Source: Candidatus Palauibacter scopulicola (lineage in GTDB: Bacteria > Gemmatimonadota > Gemmatimonadetes > Palauibacterales > Palauibacteraceae). Taken from it: a DNA stretch of 64,000 bases. The notes beneath the pieces are model-generated. The model saw only the letters and a list, made by a program, of their open reading frames with translations. It searched no databases and was not told where the DNA came from. Numbering within the stretch: the stretch's first letter is position 1; each line of letters begins with the position of its first letter. This document shows, piece by piece, positions 21,488 to 30,201 of this stretch. The stretch is taken from contig NZ_CANPWG010000067.1 in the NCBI RefSeq assembly GCF_947581915.1, forward strand, positions 1-64,000, read 5' to 3'. Made by a program: the position numbers and the translations under genes.

Positions 21488-22819
21488 ATGGAACCTGTAG
21501 ACACGCTCATCCTCGGCCCGCTCGTCGTCACGATGGACGCCGGGGAACGGATTCTCGACACCGGCGCGGTCGCGGTGCGGGAGGGGGAGATCGCCGCCGT
21601 CGGGACCCGCGAGGAACTCGCGGGCTGCGAGGCCGCCGAAACGATCGACGCGACCGGGCGCCTCCTCATGCCGGGGCTCGTGAACGCGCATACGCACCTG
21701 GGCGATTCCCTCTTCCGGAGCCTGGTGGAGGAGTTGCCGCTCGAGGCGTGGCTGGAGCGTCTCTGGATCTCCGAGCGCGAGTTCGTCAGCCGCGAGAGCG
21801 TCGAACTGGGCGCGCGGCTCTCGCTGGCGGAGATGATCCGGAGCGGGACGACGTGCGCGCTCGACATGTTCTGGTTCCCGGAGGCCGCCGCCGACGCGGC
21901 GCTGGGGGCCGGCTTCCGGCTCGTCACCGGGCCGATCTTCTTCGACTTCGACGGACCCGACGGCGTCTCCGTGGAGGACAGGATCGCGACGGGCGAGCGC
22001 TGGCTGGACCGCTACGCCGAGGAGCCGCTGATCACACCGTGCGTGCAGCCGCACAACGCGCTCACGGTGTCGCCGGACGGCATGCGGGCGGCGCGCGGCC
22101 TCGCCGACCGCGACGGGATCCTCTTTCACACGCACTGCTCCGAGACGGCCACCGAGGTGCGGCAGACGATCGAACGTTTCGGGCGTACGCCGGTCGCGCA
22201 CCTCGACGAACTCGGCATCCTCGACGCGCGCACGGTGCTCGCGCATTGCGTCCACCTGGACGACGACGATTTCGTGCGCCTGCGGCGGGCGGGGGCGGCG
22301 GTCCTTCACAATCCGCTCTCGAACCTGAAGCTCGGGTCTGGGATCGCGCCGGTCGCGCGCATGCTGGAGGAGGGCATCCCGGTGGCGCTCGGCACGGACG
22401 GGCCGGTGAGTTCGAACGATCTCGACATGTGGACCGCGATGCGCTTCGCGGGGCTGTTGCAGCGGGGCGTTCACATGGATCCGGTCATCACGCCCGCGCT
22501 TGAAATCGTCCGCATGGCGACGACGGTCGGGGCGGAGGCGCTGGGGCTGGGCAACCGCGTCGGGCAGCTCGCGGAAGGCTACCGGGCCGACCTCATCCTG
22601 ATCGACCTCGACCGCCCGCACCTGACGCCGATGTACGACGTGTACGGACATCTCGTCTACACGGTGGGCCGCGACGACGTCCGCTCGGTGATGGTCGACG
22701 GCCGCTGGGCGATGCGAGACCGCGCGTTGGAAACGATCGACGAAACCACCGTCCTCGCCAAGATGGAGCAACTGGCCGCCGAGATCGAGCGCCACGCCGC
22801 CCGCCTCGAACCCGCCTGA
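21488..22819 (+). CDS. Amidohydrolase of the MtaD/SsnA/TRZ-ATZ group
   Basis: This 443-residue cytoplasmic enzyme has the metal-dependent deaminase layout: small beta domain at both ends and a TIM barrel. Its metal ligands are in NAHTHLGD, HTHCSET and a late catalytic Asp in ALGTDGPVSSND, with a QPHN motif between. This matches S-adenosylhomocysteine/5'-methylthioadenosine deaminases and chlorohydrolase-type enzymes that hydrolyse C-N bonds on rings or guanidines. The substrate cannot be fixed from sequence alone. The ATG at 21488 is 50 bp after tRNA-Arg. It is convergent with the serine hydrolase gene; the two stops are 7 bp apart and each sits in one arm of a 5-bp inverted repeat (22815-22819/22827-22831). 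Confidence 0.9.
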   Translation: MEPVDTLILGPLVVTMDAGERILDTGAVAVREGEIAAVGTREELAGCEAAETIDATGRLLMPGLVNAHTHLGDSLFRSLVEELPLEAWLERLWISEREFVSRESVELGARLSLAEMIRSGTTCALDMFWFPEAAADAALGAGFRLVTGPIFFDFDGPDGVSVEDRIATGERWLDRYAEEPLITPCVQPHNALTVSPDGMRAARGLADRDGILFHTHCSETATEVRQTIERFGRTPVAHLDELGILDARTVLAHCVHLDDDDFVRLRRAGAAVLHNPLSNLKLGSGIAPVARMLEEGIPVALGTDGPVSSNDLDMWTAMRFAGLLQRGVHMDPVITPALEIVRMATTVGAEALGLGNRVGQLAEGYRADLILIDLDRPHLTPMYDVYGHLVYTVGRDDVRSVMVDGRWAMRDRALETIDETTVLAKMEQLAAEIERHAARLEPA

Positions 22820-22826
22820 GCCGCGT

Positions 22827-24032
22827 TCAGGGGGAGGCGTCGTCCGCGGGGACGATGGCGGGGAGGATGCGGTCCTGGAGGGCGGTCCAGCTGAAGAGTT
22901 CGGGCTGCTCGTGGAGCGTCCAGCCGTTGAAGACGGAGATGAGGTCGTGTTCGGGCACGATGTGGATGAACTGGCCTCCGTAGCCGTTCCCCGCGAATAC
23001 GCGCGTTTCGCCGTCCTCGTGCACCGGCACCCACCACTGGTATCCGTAGCCCGTGTCGGGCCGGTCGTTGTCGGGGGCGACGTCGGGCACGACGGGTGAG
23101 GTCGAGGTCTCGACCCATTGCCGGGAGACGACCTGCCGGCCGTCCCATTCCCCGCCCCGGAGCATGAGGTAGCCGACGCGGGCGAGGTCGTGGGTGGACA
23201 GGTAGAGGCCGCCCTCGCTGTCGACTTCGCCGTCGGGGGCGATCTTCCAGTAGTACTCGTCGATCCCGATGGGACGGAAGAGGCGTTCCTCCGCCCACGC
23301 GTCGAGCCGCTGCCCGCTGGCCTCGCGCACGACCTTCCCCAGCAGGACGCTCACGCCGTCGTTGTAGTCGAAGCGGGTGCCGGGATCCGTCCCCACGGGT
23401 TGCGCGACGACGTAGTCGATCCACCGGTCGCTCGCCTCCAGTACGACTGTGGGGTGGGTACCGTCGTCGTACGTCTGGCCGGGGACGGCCCAGTCGATCC
23501 CGCTCCGCATGGTGAGGAAGTCCTCGAGCGTGGTGGCGGCGCGGCGAGGGTCGGCGAGATCGACGCCGTACGCCTCGAAATACGGCCAGGCCGACGCTTC
23601 CGCGCCCGGGATGTGGCCCTCGTCCACGGCGATGCCGAACGCGACCGAGGTCACGCTCTTGGTCACGGACTGGAGCGAGTGCAGGTCCGTGTCCCGGTAG
23701 TACGGGTGCCATGAGGGGTGATCGTAGTTGTACTGGTGGTCGGCCGTGTCCTCCTGCGCGGTGAGAAGTTCGGCGTAGCGCGCGCCGTGGTCCCAGCGGC
23801 GGTCCGCGATCACGCGCCCGTTGCGGATGAGGAGAAACTGGTCGATGAGGCCGTACCGCCCGGCGTCGATGTCGGCGATCAGCGAGTCGATCGCGACCGG
23901 GTCCACGCCCTCCGCCTCCGCCGTGGAAACGGGCCACGTCTCGCCCGGCCAGCCGGGCCCCTCCGCCTGCGGCGCGCAGGCGGCGAGGACGATGCATGTC
24001 GCAAGCGGGACAACTCGGCCGAGGAGCTTCAT
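22827..24032 (-). CDS. Lipoprotein serine hydrolase, class C beta-lactamase/esterase fold
   Basis: This 401-residue protein has a lipobox (ATCIVLAAC) placing Cys near residue 19, so it is probably anchored in an envelope membrane. The beta-lactamase-type core shows S-x-x-K in HSLQSVTKSVTS, the Tyr motif in FDYNDGVSVLLG and a late GNGYGGQ, where class C enzymes have K-T-G. That pattern suits penicillin-binding-like esterases, D-peptidases or 6-aminohexanoate-dimer hydrolases rather than true beta-lactamases. AAAGGAC precedes the ATG. It lies 23 bp downstream of the aldolase-dehydrogenase gene, so the two may be co-transcribed. Substrate unknown. Confidence 0.88.
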   Translation of the reverse strand: MKLLGRVVPLATCIVLAACAPQAEGPGWPGETWPVSTAEAEGVDPVAIDSLIADIDAGRYGLIDQFLLIRNGRVIADRRWDHGARYAELLTAQEDTADHQYNYDHPSWHPYYRDTDLHSLQSVTKSVTSVAFGIAVDEGHIPGAEASAWPYFEAYGVDLADPRRAATTLEDFLTMRSGIDWAVPGQTYDDGTHPTVVLEASDRWIDYVVAQPVGTDPGTRFDYNDGVSVLLGKVVREASGQRLDAWAEERLFRPIGIDEYYWKIAPDGEVDSEGGLYLSTHDLARVGYLMLRGGEWDGRQVVSRQWVETSTSPVVPDVAPDNDRPDTGYGYQWWVPVHEDGETRVFAGNGYGGQFIHIVPEHDLISVFNGWTLHEQPELFSWTALQDRILPAIVPADDASP

Positions 24033-24055
24033 GCCCGGTCCTTTGCGTTTCGCGG

Positions 24056-26125
24056 TCAGCGGAGGGCGGCGGCGACGTTGCCGCCGTCCACGGTGAGGAT
24101 CGCGCCCGTCGTCGCGCGGGCGAGGGCGAGGGAGACGAAGGCCCCGGCAACATCCTCGGCTCGGACCTCGCGGCCGAGGAGGTTGCCGCGCATGTAGGCG
24201 TCCTCGGTCACGCCGCGCGCCTCGGAGCGGGCCGCGATCATCTCGTCGGTGAGCACGCCGCTCCGGATGCGGTCGGCGTTGACCCCGTTCGACCGGATGC
24301 CCTCCCAGCCGTGTTCGATGGCGTACTGGCGCACGAGTCCGAGGGTCGCCGCCTTCGGCAGTCCGTAGGGGCCGAAGTCCGGGCCCGGGTTGACGGCCTG
24401 CTTGGAGACGTTGAAGAGGAGGCAGCCGCCCGTCCCCTGGGCGCGCATGGTGCGCACGGCCGCGCGGGTGACGCGCTGGTGGGCGAAGAAGTTCAGCTCG
24501 AAGCTCTCCCGCAGCACGTCGTCCGTCACGTCGGCGATGGGGCCGCGCCAGGCTGCCCCGGCGTTCGAGACGAGGATGTCGACGCCTCCGAAGCGGGCGG
24601 CGACGATGCCGAACGCGCGGTCGACGGACGCGTCGTCCGTCACGTCGCATGGGACGGCGAGCCCCGCTCCGGCCTCACCGGCGGCGTCGAGCGCGGGGCC
24701 CGGGAGGTCGAAGAGGGCGACCTCGGCGCCGGCGGCCCGGAACCCGGCGGCCGTGGCCCGGCCGATCGCGCCCGCGCCGCCCGTGACGACCACGACGTGA
24801 CGGGCCAGCGCCTTCTCCTTCGCGCCGGCCAGCTTCGCCTGTTCGAGCGACCAGTACTCGATGTCGAACAGTTCCGCCTCGGTGATGCTCTCGAAGCGGT
24901 CCATGCTCTCCGCGTCCGTGATGACGTCGACCGTGGTCTCGGCGAGGTCGGCCGCCGCGGCCGCCCCGCCTGCGTCACGGCCGCTCGCGAAGAGGCCGAC
25001 GCCCGGCACGAGGACCACGCGCGGGCTCGGGTCGAGCATGCGCTTCGTCCCGTCGTAGCGCGGGTTGTGGCGCTCGAAGTAGGCCGTGTACGCCGTTCGG
25101 TAGGCTTCGACCGCGGCCCGCGCCTCCCGGGTCCAGGCGGCGAGGTCGCCGGCGGGCGGCGCGGGGAGCACGACGGGCAGCGGCTTCGTGCGGATCGCGT
25201 GGTCGGGCGTCACCGTGCCGACCTGGCTGTAGCGCGACAGCTCCGAGCCGCCGACGTAGGCGAGGATGGCCGGGCTTGTGCGGTGTTCCAGAATGAAGCG
25301 CTCGAACGCAGCCGTCTCACCCTCATGCGCCTCGCCGCGCTGCCGGTTCGTCAGCATGCCGCGGATGGCAGGCGCGATCTCGCTCGCGGAGGCGACCGCC
25401 CCGGGCATCGCGGCAGCGGCAAACACGCTCCCACGCCCGCGCTCGATGCGGGCTTCGGCGAGGCTCACCCACTCGATCATGAGTTCGTACGCCTCCTGCG
25501 CCGTGTCCCCAAACGTGAACAGCCCGTGCTTGAGGAGGACGAGTCCTTCCGCCTCCGGGTGGGCGTCCGCCGCCGCCTTCGCGGCCTTCGCGAGGTCGAA
25601 GCCGGGCATGATGTAGGGCACGATCGCGGCGCGGTCGCCGTAGACCTCGCGGCAGATCTCTTCGCCGTGCGGCTGGTCCGTGAGGACGAGCGCCGCGTTC
25701 GCGTGCGTGTGGTCGATGAACGTGCGCGGCACCCACGCGTGCAGGAGCGTCTCCACGGACGGGTTTGGCGCCTTCGAGTCGAGCAGGTTGCGGCGCTGCA
25801 GGTTCACCATGTCCTCGTCGGACAGGGCGTCGATCTCCGCCAGCCCCAGAAGGGGATCGAGTTGCACCGCGGGGAGGCCGGGCGGCTCGATCGTCCCCAT
25901 GTCCCACCCGCTCCCCTTCACGTACAGCACGTCCAGGTCGGTCCCGGTCACGTCGCGCGCGCGGCCCTTGACCGACGTGTTGCCCCCGCCGTGCATCACG
26001 AGCCGCGGCTCGGACCCCAGGAGCCGCGTCGTGTACACCCGCAGCGCGAGATCCTCCCCGATGCCGTCGGCGGCGTACCGTTCGACGAACTCCGCCGCCT
26101 CGCGCTCGCTCCACGCGCTTTTCAT
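24056..26125 (-). CDS. Bifunctional rhamnulose-1-phosphate aldolase/alcohol dehydrogenase
   Basis: This 689-residue two-domain enzyme resembles RhaE/YuxG. Residues ~1-400 are a class II aldolase with HGGGNTSVKG, the metal-binding DHTHANAAL and KHGLFTFGDT. Residues ~425-689 are a short-chain dehydrogenase with TGGAGAIGRATA (NAD-binding), VSNAGAAW and the catalytic Y-G-L-P-K. It would split L-rhamnulose-1-phosphate (or fuculose-1-phosphate) into dihydroxyacetone phosphate and L-lactaldehyde, and oxidise the lactaldehyde to lactate. No rhamnose isomerase or kinase is nearby, so substrate range is inferred from family. Length is typical for the fusion. Confidence 0.93.
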   Translation of the reverse strand: MKSAWSEREAAEFVERYAADGIGEDLALRVYTTRLLGSEPRLVMHGGGNTSVKGRARDVTGTDLDVLYVKGSGWDMGTIEPPGLPAVQLDPLLGLAEIDALSDEDMVNLQRRNLLDSKAPNPSVETLLHAWVPRTFIDHTHANAALVLTDQPHGEEICREVYGDRAAIVPYIMPGFDLAKAAKAAADAHPEAEGLVLLKHGLFTFGDTAQEAYELMIEWVSLAEARIERGRGSVFAAAAMPGAVASASEIAPAIRGMLTNRQRGEAHEGETAAFERFILEHRTSPAILAYVGGSELSRYSQVGTVTPDHAIRTKPLPVVLPAPPAGDLAAWTREARAAVEAYRTAYTAYFERHNPRYDGTKRMLDPSPRVVLVPGVGLFASGRDAGGAAAAADLAETTVDVITDAESMDRFESITEAELFDIEYWSLEQAKLAGAKEKALARHVVVVTGGAGAIGRATAAGFRAAGAEVALFDLPGPALDAAGEAGAGLAVPCDVTDDASVDRAFGIVAARFGGVDILVSNAGAAWRGPIADVTDDVLRESFELNFFAHQRVTRAAVRTMRAQGTGGCLLFNVSKQAVNPGPDFGPYGLPKAATLGLVRQYAIEHGWEGIRSNGVNADRIRSGVLTDEMIAARSEARGVTEDAYMRGNLLGREVRAEDVAGAFVSLALARATTGAILTVDGGNVAAALR

Positions 26126-26210
26126 CTCATGATTCCCCTTGTCGAGCCCTGCCGGACAGCCGGCGAAGACGGTACCGACCTCGCGGCAAGCCGTCCAGCA
26201 CCCGAGATGG

Positions 26211-26597
26211 TCACCAGAGGACGGGAGCCGGATACGAGGAGATCGCCTCGTCGGGCGTGACGATCGTCAATCCGTTCACGATCGCCTGCGAGACGAGACC
26301 GCGGTCGAAGGGGTCCGCATGGAGCACCGGCAGGAGCACTTCGGGGACCGCCGACGCCTCATCGAAGGGGAGCGGTTCGAGTTCCAGCCACTCGCGCCGG
26401 CTCGAGACGTAGCGGACGGGCGACTCCGGGAGCGGCAACCGTCCGAGGCGGTGCTTGATCGCGATTTCCCAGGCCGAGAGAGCGCTCAGGTACACGGTGT
26501 TGCCCGGATCCCGGCACGCCGCCTCCGCCGCCCGCGAAAGCCGGGAGTCCGCCGCCGCCAGCCACAGGAACGTACACGTGTCGACGAGCAGCCTCAC
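26211..26597 (-). CDS. vapC: PIN-domain toxin (VapC type)
   Basis: This 128-residue toxin begins MRLLVDTCTFLWLAAADSRLS, with catalytic Asp6 in the LLDTHTFLW-type motif. Glu is in LSAWEIAIKHRLGRL, and the acidic site DPFDRGLVSQAIVNGLTIVTPDEAI follows. This is the type II toxin subgroup often paired with Phd/YefM antitoxins. All acidic positions are present. The GTG start overlaps the antitoxin stop as GTGA. It sits between two unrelated metabolic genes on the same strand, as acquired modules often do. Confidence 0.93.
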   Translation of the reverse strand: MRLLVDTCTFLWLAAADSRLSRAAEAACRDPGNTVYLSALSAWEIAIKHRLGRLPLPESPVRYVSSRREWLELEPLPFDEASAVPEVLLPVLHADPFDRGLVSQAIVNGLTIVTPDEAISSYPAPVLW

Positions 26598-26842
26598 GGC
26601 TCGTCGCCGACTCCTCCGAAGGCTCGGAGCAGGTCGTCCGGGAGAGGCTCAAAGAAACTCTCCGGCACCTTCATGCCTCGGTCGATGCCGATCGGCCGTT
26701 CCCGGACCGGCGTCGAGGGCAGGGGGCGGATCTCCGCGATAGGCACGTTGCGCCGGCACAGCGTGACGGTCTCGCCGCGCTCCACGCGGGCGAGATACCG
26801 AGCCAGATCGGCCCGGGCGGCGGCAACGTTGACCCTGATCAT
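26594..26842 (-). CDS. Phd/YefM-type antitoxin
   Basis: This 82-residue protein begins MIRVNVAAARADLARYLARVERGETVTLCRRNVPIAEIRPL, a Phd/YefM DNA-binding domain. The tail (PESFFEPLPDDLLRAFGG) is the likely toxin clamp. The ATG at 26842 has no Shine-Dalgarno. Instead a TATAGG-like -10 box lies about 9 bp before it, so the message may be leaderless. The ATG itself is part of an inverted repeat. It is paired with the PIN toxin encoded next. Confidence 0.88.
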   Translation of the reverse strand: MIRVNVAAARADLARYLARVERGETVTLCRRNVPIAEIRPLPSTPVRERPIGIDRGMKVPESFFEPLPDDLLRAFGGVGDEP

Positions 26843-26871
26843 GTACAAGAACCTATACAACTACTTGTACA
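26842..26871 (-). promoter_or_regulatory. Palindromic operator/promoter over the antitoxin start
   Basis: TGTACAAG (26842-26849) is the inverted copy of CTTGTACA (26864-26871), with TATACAAC between. On the minus strand this reads as TTGAAT, a 15-bp gap, then TATAGG, then nine bases to the ATG. A promoter and an autorepressor site would therefore overlap. The low G+C stands out from its surroundings. Confidence 0.6.
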
Positions 26872-26932
26872 GATTCAAGGTCCTTCCGCCCGGGCTGCCC
26901 GCCGGCTCCTCGGCTGCCCGCTGGCCCCCAGG

Positions 26933-28987
26933 CTATCCGCCAGCGGTGGTAACGGCCGCTTTCCCGTCGGGGTGGACGGGGGAGGTCTCCCACTCGTATT
27001 CCTCGCCCAGCACCCAGCGGTAGTACCAGTCCAGTTCGACGTTCGCCTTGAACAGGCGCTGTTGCAGTTCGACCCAGCCGTGTCCCTGCTCGGGCGCCAC
27101 GTAGAGGTGTGTCGGGACGCCGTTGTGCTTCAGCCCCTGGTACAGTTCGACGGACTGCGGCATCGGCACGCGCTCGTCGTTCTCCCCGACGAGCACGAGG
27201 GTCGGGGTCACGACCTTGTGGAGGTCGAAGAGCGGCGAGTCCGCCATGTACTGCTCGATCGGGGCGTCCTCGGACCAGGGCGTGCCGCCGAACCACGGCG
27301 TGCGGTAGATGCGGACATCGGACTGCGCGTACATCGACATCCAGTTCACGGCCCCCGCGCCCGAGGACGCGGCTTTGAAGCGGTCCGTGTACGTGATGAT
27401 CTTGTTCGTCATGTGGCCGCCGGCGCTCCAGCCCATCTTCGCCATGCGGTCGCCGTCCACGAGTCCGCGCTCGACGAGATAGTCCACGCCGGCCATCACG
27501 TCCTTGTGGGCCTGGTCGAAGTAGTTGCCGATCATGTTGCGCAGGAAGTCGTCGCCGTATCCGGTGGACCCGCGATAGTTGGGCTTGAAGACGAACCAGC
27601 CGCGGGCGGCGAGCACGGTTTCGTAGTTGCTCGAGCGCGCGAAGCGGAACTTGTCGGAGGACGGGGGGCCGCCGTGCGTCTGCACGACGAGCGGATAGCG
27701 CTCGCCTTCCCGGTAGTCGATGGGATAGAAGATGAGACCCTCCACCTCGACGCCGTCGTCGCCCGCGTACTGAACGGCCTCCATGCGCGGCAGGAGGAAC
27801 TCCTCGGCGAGGTAGTCGAAGAGATGGGTGACCTGCCGTGGCTGGCCGGATCCCGCGTTCGCCCACAGGTCCCCCGCGTTGGTCGAACTGCTGACGGAAT
27901 AGAGGTGTGCGCCGGATGAGGGGTGGTAGTCCCAGGCGCCGACCGAGTGGTCTCCCTCGGTGACCGCTTCGGCCCGCCCCGCATCCGAGGCATCGGCGGG
28001 CACGCGGTAGATCTGCTGGCGGACGCCGGTGTTCGCGCGGAAATAGATCGAGCGGCCGTCGCGGGACCACACGGCCGCGTTCACGTCGAAGCTTCCGCCG
28101 GGCACTACCGAGACGGGGTCGCCGCCAGCGGTCGGGACGACGAACAGGCGCTGGTTGAAATAGAAGTCGCTCAGTTCGTCGTTGGTGTTCGCGACGAAGA
28201 GCACGTGGCCGTTGTCGGGGGAGAGCGAGGCTCCCACCTCCCCCACGTGATTGTCGGTGATCCGGCGCGGGCCCGTCCCATCGGGGCCCATCACCCACAG
28301 CTCCGAGTTGAGCAGGTCGTCGAACATCGGAGTGGGCGCCAGCTGCACGAGGAGGAGCGTCCCGTCGCGGGAGACCGAATACCCCCGGACCATCAGGCCG
28401 GGCTCCGTCACGCGCTCCGCCGCCCCGCCCTCGCTCGAAACGCGCCACAGTCCGGTCGGGAGCTTGTCCTCCTCATAGCGGAACACGTTGTCGTTGACCG
28501 CTTCGCGCGCCTTCTCGGCCTCGGACTTCTCATCGACCGCCGTGAAGTAGATCCAGTCGCCATTGCCGGACCACGAGATCGAACTCACGGGCGTCGGGTG
28601 TTCGCTCACGGCGCCGGCCTCGCCGCCGCCAGCCGGCATCACGAACACCTGGTTGTGTTCCGTGTCGTGCCGGTTCGCGACGAAGGCGATGCGCGAGCCG
28701 CCGGGCGACCACCGCGGGCTCGATTCGCCGCCCTCCCCGTTCGTCATGCGCGTCGTGCCGGAGCCGTCCATCGCGACGCGCCAGATGTGGGAAACGGTGC
28801 CGTTGGCTTCCCAGTCGGTGTCCGTCCTCACGTAGAGCACCTCCGATCCGTCGGGCGATATCCGGGGGTCGGCGAGGCCGGGGATGTCGATGAGATCCAC
28901 GATCGTCATCGCGCGGCGCTGGCCGGAGGCGGGGACGGCGGAGACGAGAACGGCGAGGATTCCGAGTCCGAGGATGCGGCGAGACAT
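26933..28987 (-). CDS. Secreted S9-family serine peptidase (acylaminoacyl/dipeptidyl-peptidase-like)
   Basis: This 684-residue protein has a signal peptide (RILGLGILAVLVSAVPASGQ), a propeller built of WD40-like TolB repeats (SPRWSPGGSRIAFVANR, SRDGTLLLVQLAP, SRDGRSIYFRANT) and a C-terminal alpha/beta hydrolase. The triad is Ser in GWSAGGHMTN, Asp in VGENDERV and His in EQGHGWVE. It should cleave short peptides in the periplasm or outside the cell. AGGAG lies 7 bp before ATG 28987. It differs in length and motifs from the 941-aa S9 peptidase at 10.2-13.1 kb (GHSWGGY), so the two are not recent copies. Confidence 0.93.
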   Translation of the reverse strand: MSRRILGLGILAVLVSAVPASGQRRAMTIVDLIDIPGLADPRISPDGSEVLYVRTDTDWEANGTVSHIWRVAMDGSGTTRMTNGEGGESSPRWSPGGSRIAFVANRHDTEHNQVFVMPAGGGEAGAVSEHPTPVSSISWSGNGDWIYFTAVDEKSEAEKAREAVNDNVFRYEEDKLPTGLWRVSSEGGAAERVTEPGLMVRGYSVSRDGTLLLVQLAPTPMFDDLLNSELWVMGPDGTGPRRITDNHVGEVGASLSPDNGHVLFVANTNDELSDFYFNQRLFVVPTAGGDPVSVVPGGSFDVNAAVWSRDGRSIYFRANTGVRQQIYRVPADASDAGRAEAVTEGDHSVGAWDYHPSSGAHLYSVSSSTNAGDLWANAGSGQPRQVTHLFDYLAEEFLLPRMEAVQYAGDDGVEVEGLIFYPIDYREGERYPLVVQTHGGPPSSDKFRFARSSNYETVLAARGWFVFKPNYRGSTGYGDDFLRNMIGNYFDQAHKDVMAGVDYLVERGLVDGDRMAKMGWSAGGHMTNKIITYTDRFKAASSGAGAVNWMSMYAQSDVRIYRTPWFGGTPWSEDAPIEQYMADSPLFDLHKVVTPTLVLVGENDERVPMPQSVELYQGLKHNGVPTHLYVAPEQGHGWVELQQRLFKANVELDWYYRWVLGEEYEWETSPVHPDGKAAVTTAGG

Positions 28988-29088
28988 GGCAGACTCCTGC
29001 GGTTGGCGGTGGCCCGTCGCGGTCCATCGATGTTGGTGGGCTCGTCCCCGGCGGACAAGAGCCCGATGCGGGGCCCTTGCGCGGACTG

Positions 29089-30201
29089 CTACGTCGTGGC
29101 GTCGCGGAGGGCGGCGAGGTGTTCGTCGGTGAGGCCGTCCATCTCGAACGTCGACACGCCGGCGGCGCCCGCCTCGCGCGCGGTCGCGACGGCCTCCGCC
29201 AGCGCGGCGGGATCGAGCGCGGGCAGGTAGAGTCCGGCGTTCAGCGGCGGGGCGTCGCGCGTGCCCGCCGTGGAAGCCGCCGCCTCGAGGGCCGCGATCC
29301 CCTCGCGCACGCCGGCGCCGATCCAGGGGATGTCCTCCAGGTAGAAACTCTGGTAGAGCATCGGGAAGAAGCGGTCCAGGGGCCACCGGTCCCAGTCCTG
29401 GCGGACCAGCGTGCGGGCGATGGAGGGGGTCGGGAAGACGGCGGCCGTGATGGGCTTCCCGTGCTCGTGGGCCGCCTCGGCGAGTTCGCGCACGGCGCCG
29501 GTCACGGAGTCCCACCGGAAGCGGCGCCAGGCCTCGTCGGCGGGCGGATCGGGGATCTCCAGCGGATCCCGCCCGTCCCGGGCGCGAAACTGCTCGCGGC
29601 AGACGTCGCAGTAGCAGAAGTCGAACTCCGGGTGCTCGACATCCTGCACGAGGTCATAGGTCTCCCAGAGGGCGCGGGGGAGGATGACGTCGCAGTGGCG
29701 CACGTAGTCGAGGTGGACGCCGTCCACCGCCGGGTCGGCGGCGAGCTCCGCGATGCGTCCGCGGAGGTATTCGCGCACGGGGCCGCGCGAAGGGCAGACC
29801 CACTTGTAGTACCCGACGTACGGGGGATGATCGAGCGAACTCTCCAGGTTGCGGCTCACCGTGAACCACTCCGGATGGTTCTCCTGCACCCACGCGTCGC
29901 CGTTGCGGTTCATCGTCCAGAACCAGCGGTGATACTCGAGTCCCTCGGCGCGGGCGGCTCCCGAGACGAGATCGATATCGCCGCCACCCACGAGGACGGC
30001 GTGGAAGCCGGCCTCGCGCAGCCGGGCGAACCGTTCGCGCCAGCCGGCGGCGTCGCGGTCGCGGTCGCCGTGCACCCACGTCCACAGCGTGAAGGACGCT
30101 TCGGGGGGCGTCTCCCGGTCGGGCGGGAACGCGCAGGCGGGGAGCGCCGCCCCCAGCGCCGCCGCGCCGCCGGCGGCCCGGACGAACTCCCTGCGCCTCA
30201 C
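29089..30201 (-). CDS. Tat-exported glycoside-hydrolase-like protein
   Basis: This 370-residue protein starts with a Tat-type signal (RRREFVRAAGGAAALGAALPACA) that may also be lipidated at the Cys. The rest looks like a TIM barrel of the GH10-like/DUF187 type: FTLWTWVHGDR, GFHAVLVGGG, VDGVHLDYVRHCD (a possible catalytic Asp strand), a Cys cluster FCYCDVC and FFPMLYQSFYLEDIPW. The substrate is unknown; a glycan is inferred from fold and from the CBM9-like protein encoded just upstream. The GTG start at 30201 overlaps the preceding stop by 4 bp. A longer upstream frame exists but would run into the partner gene. Confidence 0.75.
   Translation of the reverse strand: MRRREFVRAAGGAAALGAALPACAFPPDRETPPEASFTLWTWVHGDRDRDAAGWRERFARLREAGFHAVLVGGGDIDLVSGAARAEGLEYHRWFWTMNRNGDAWVQENHPEWFTVSRNLESSLDHPPYVGYYKWVCPSRGPVREYLRGRIAELAADPAVDGVHLDYVRHCDVILPRALWETYDLVQDVEHPEFDFCYCDVCREQFRARDGRDPLEIPDPPADEAWRRFRWDSVTGAVRELAEAAHEHGKPITAAVFPTPSIARTLVRQDWDRWPLDRFFPMLYQSFYLEDIPWIGAGVREGIAALEAAASTAGTRDAPPLNAGLYLPALDPAALAEAVATAREAGAAGVSTFEMDGLTDEHLAALRDATT

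Noticed and set aside
22827-24032. Class C beta-lactamase conferring resistance
   Set aside because: The K-T-G motif is replaced by GNGYGG and the protein is a lipoprotein; an esterase or peptidase role is more likely.
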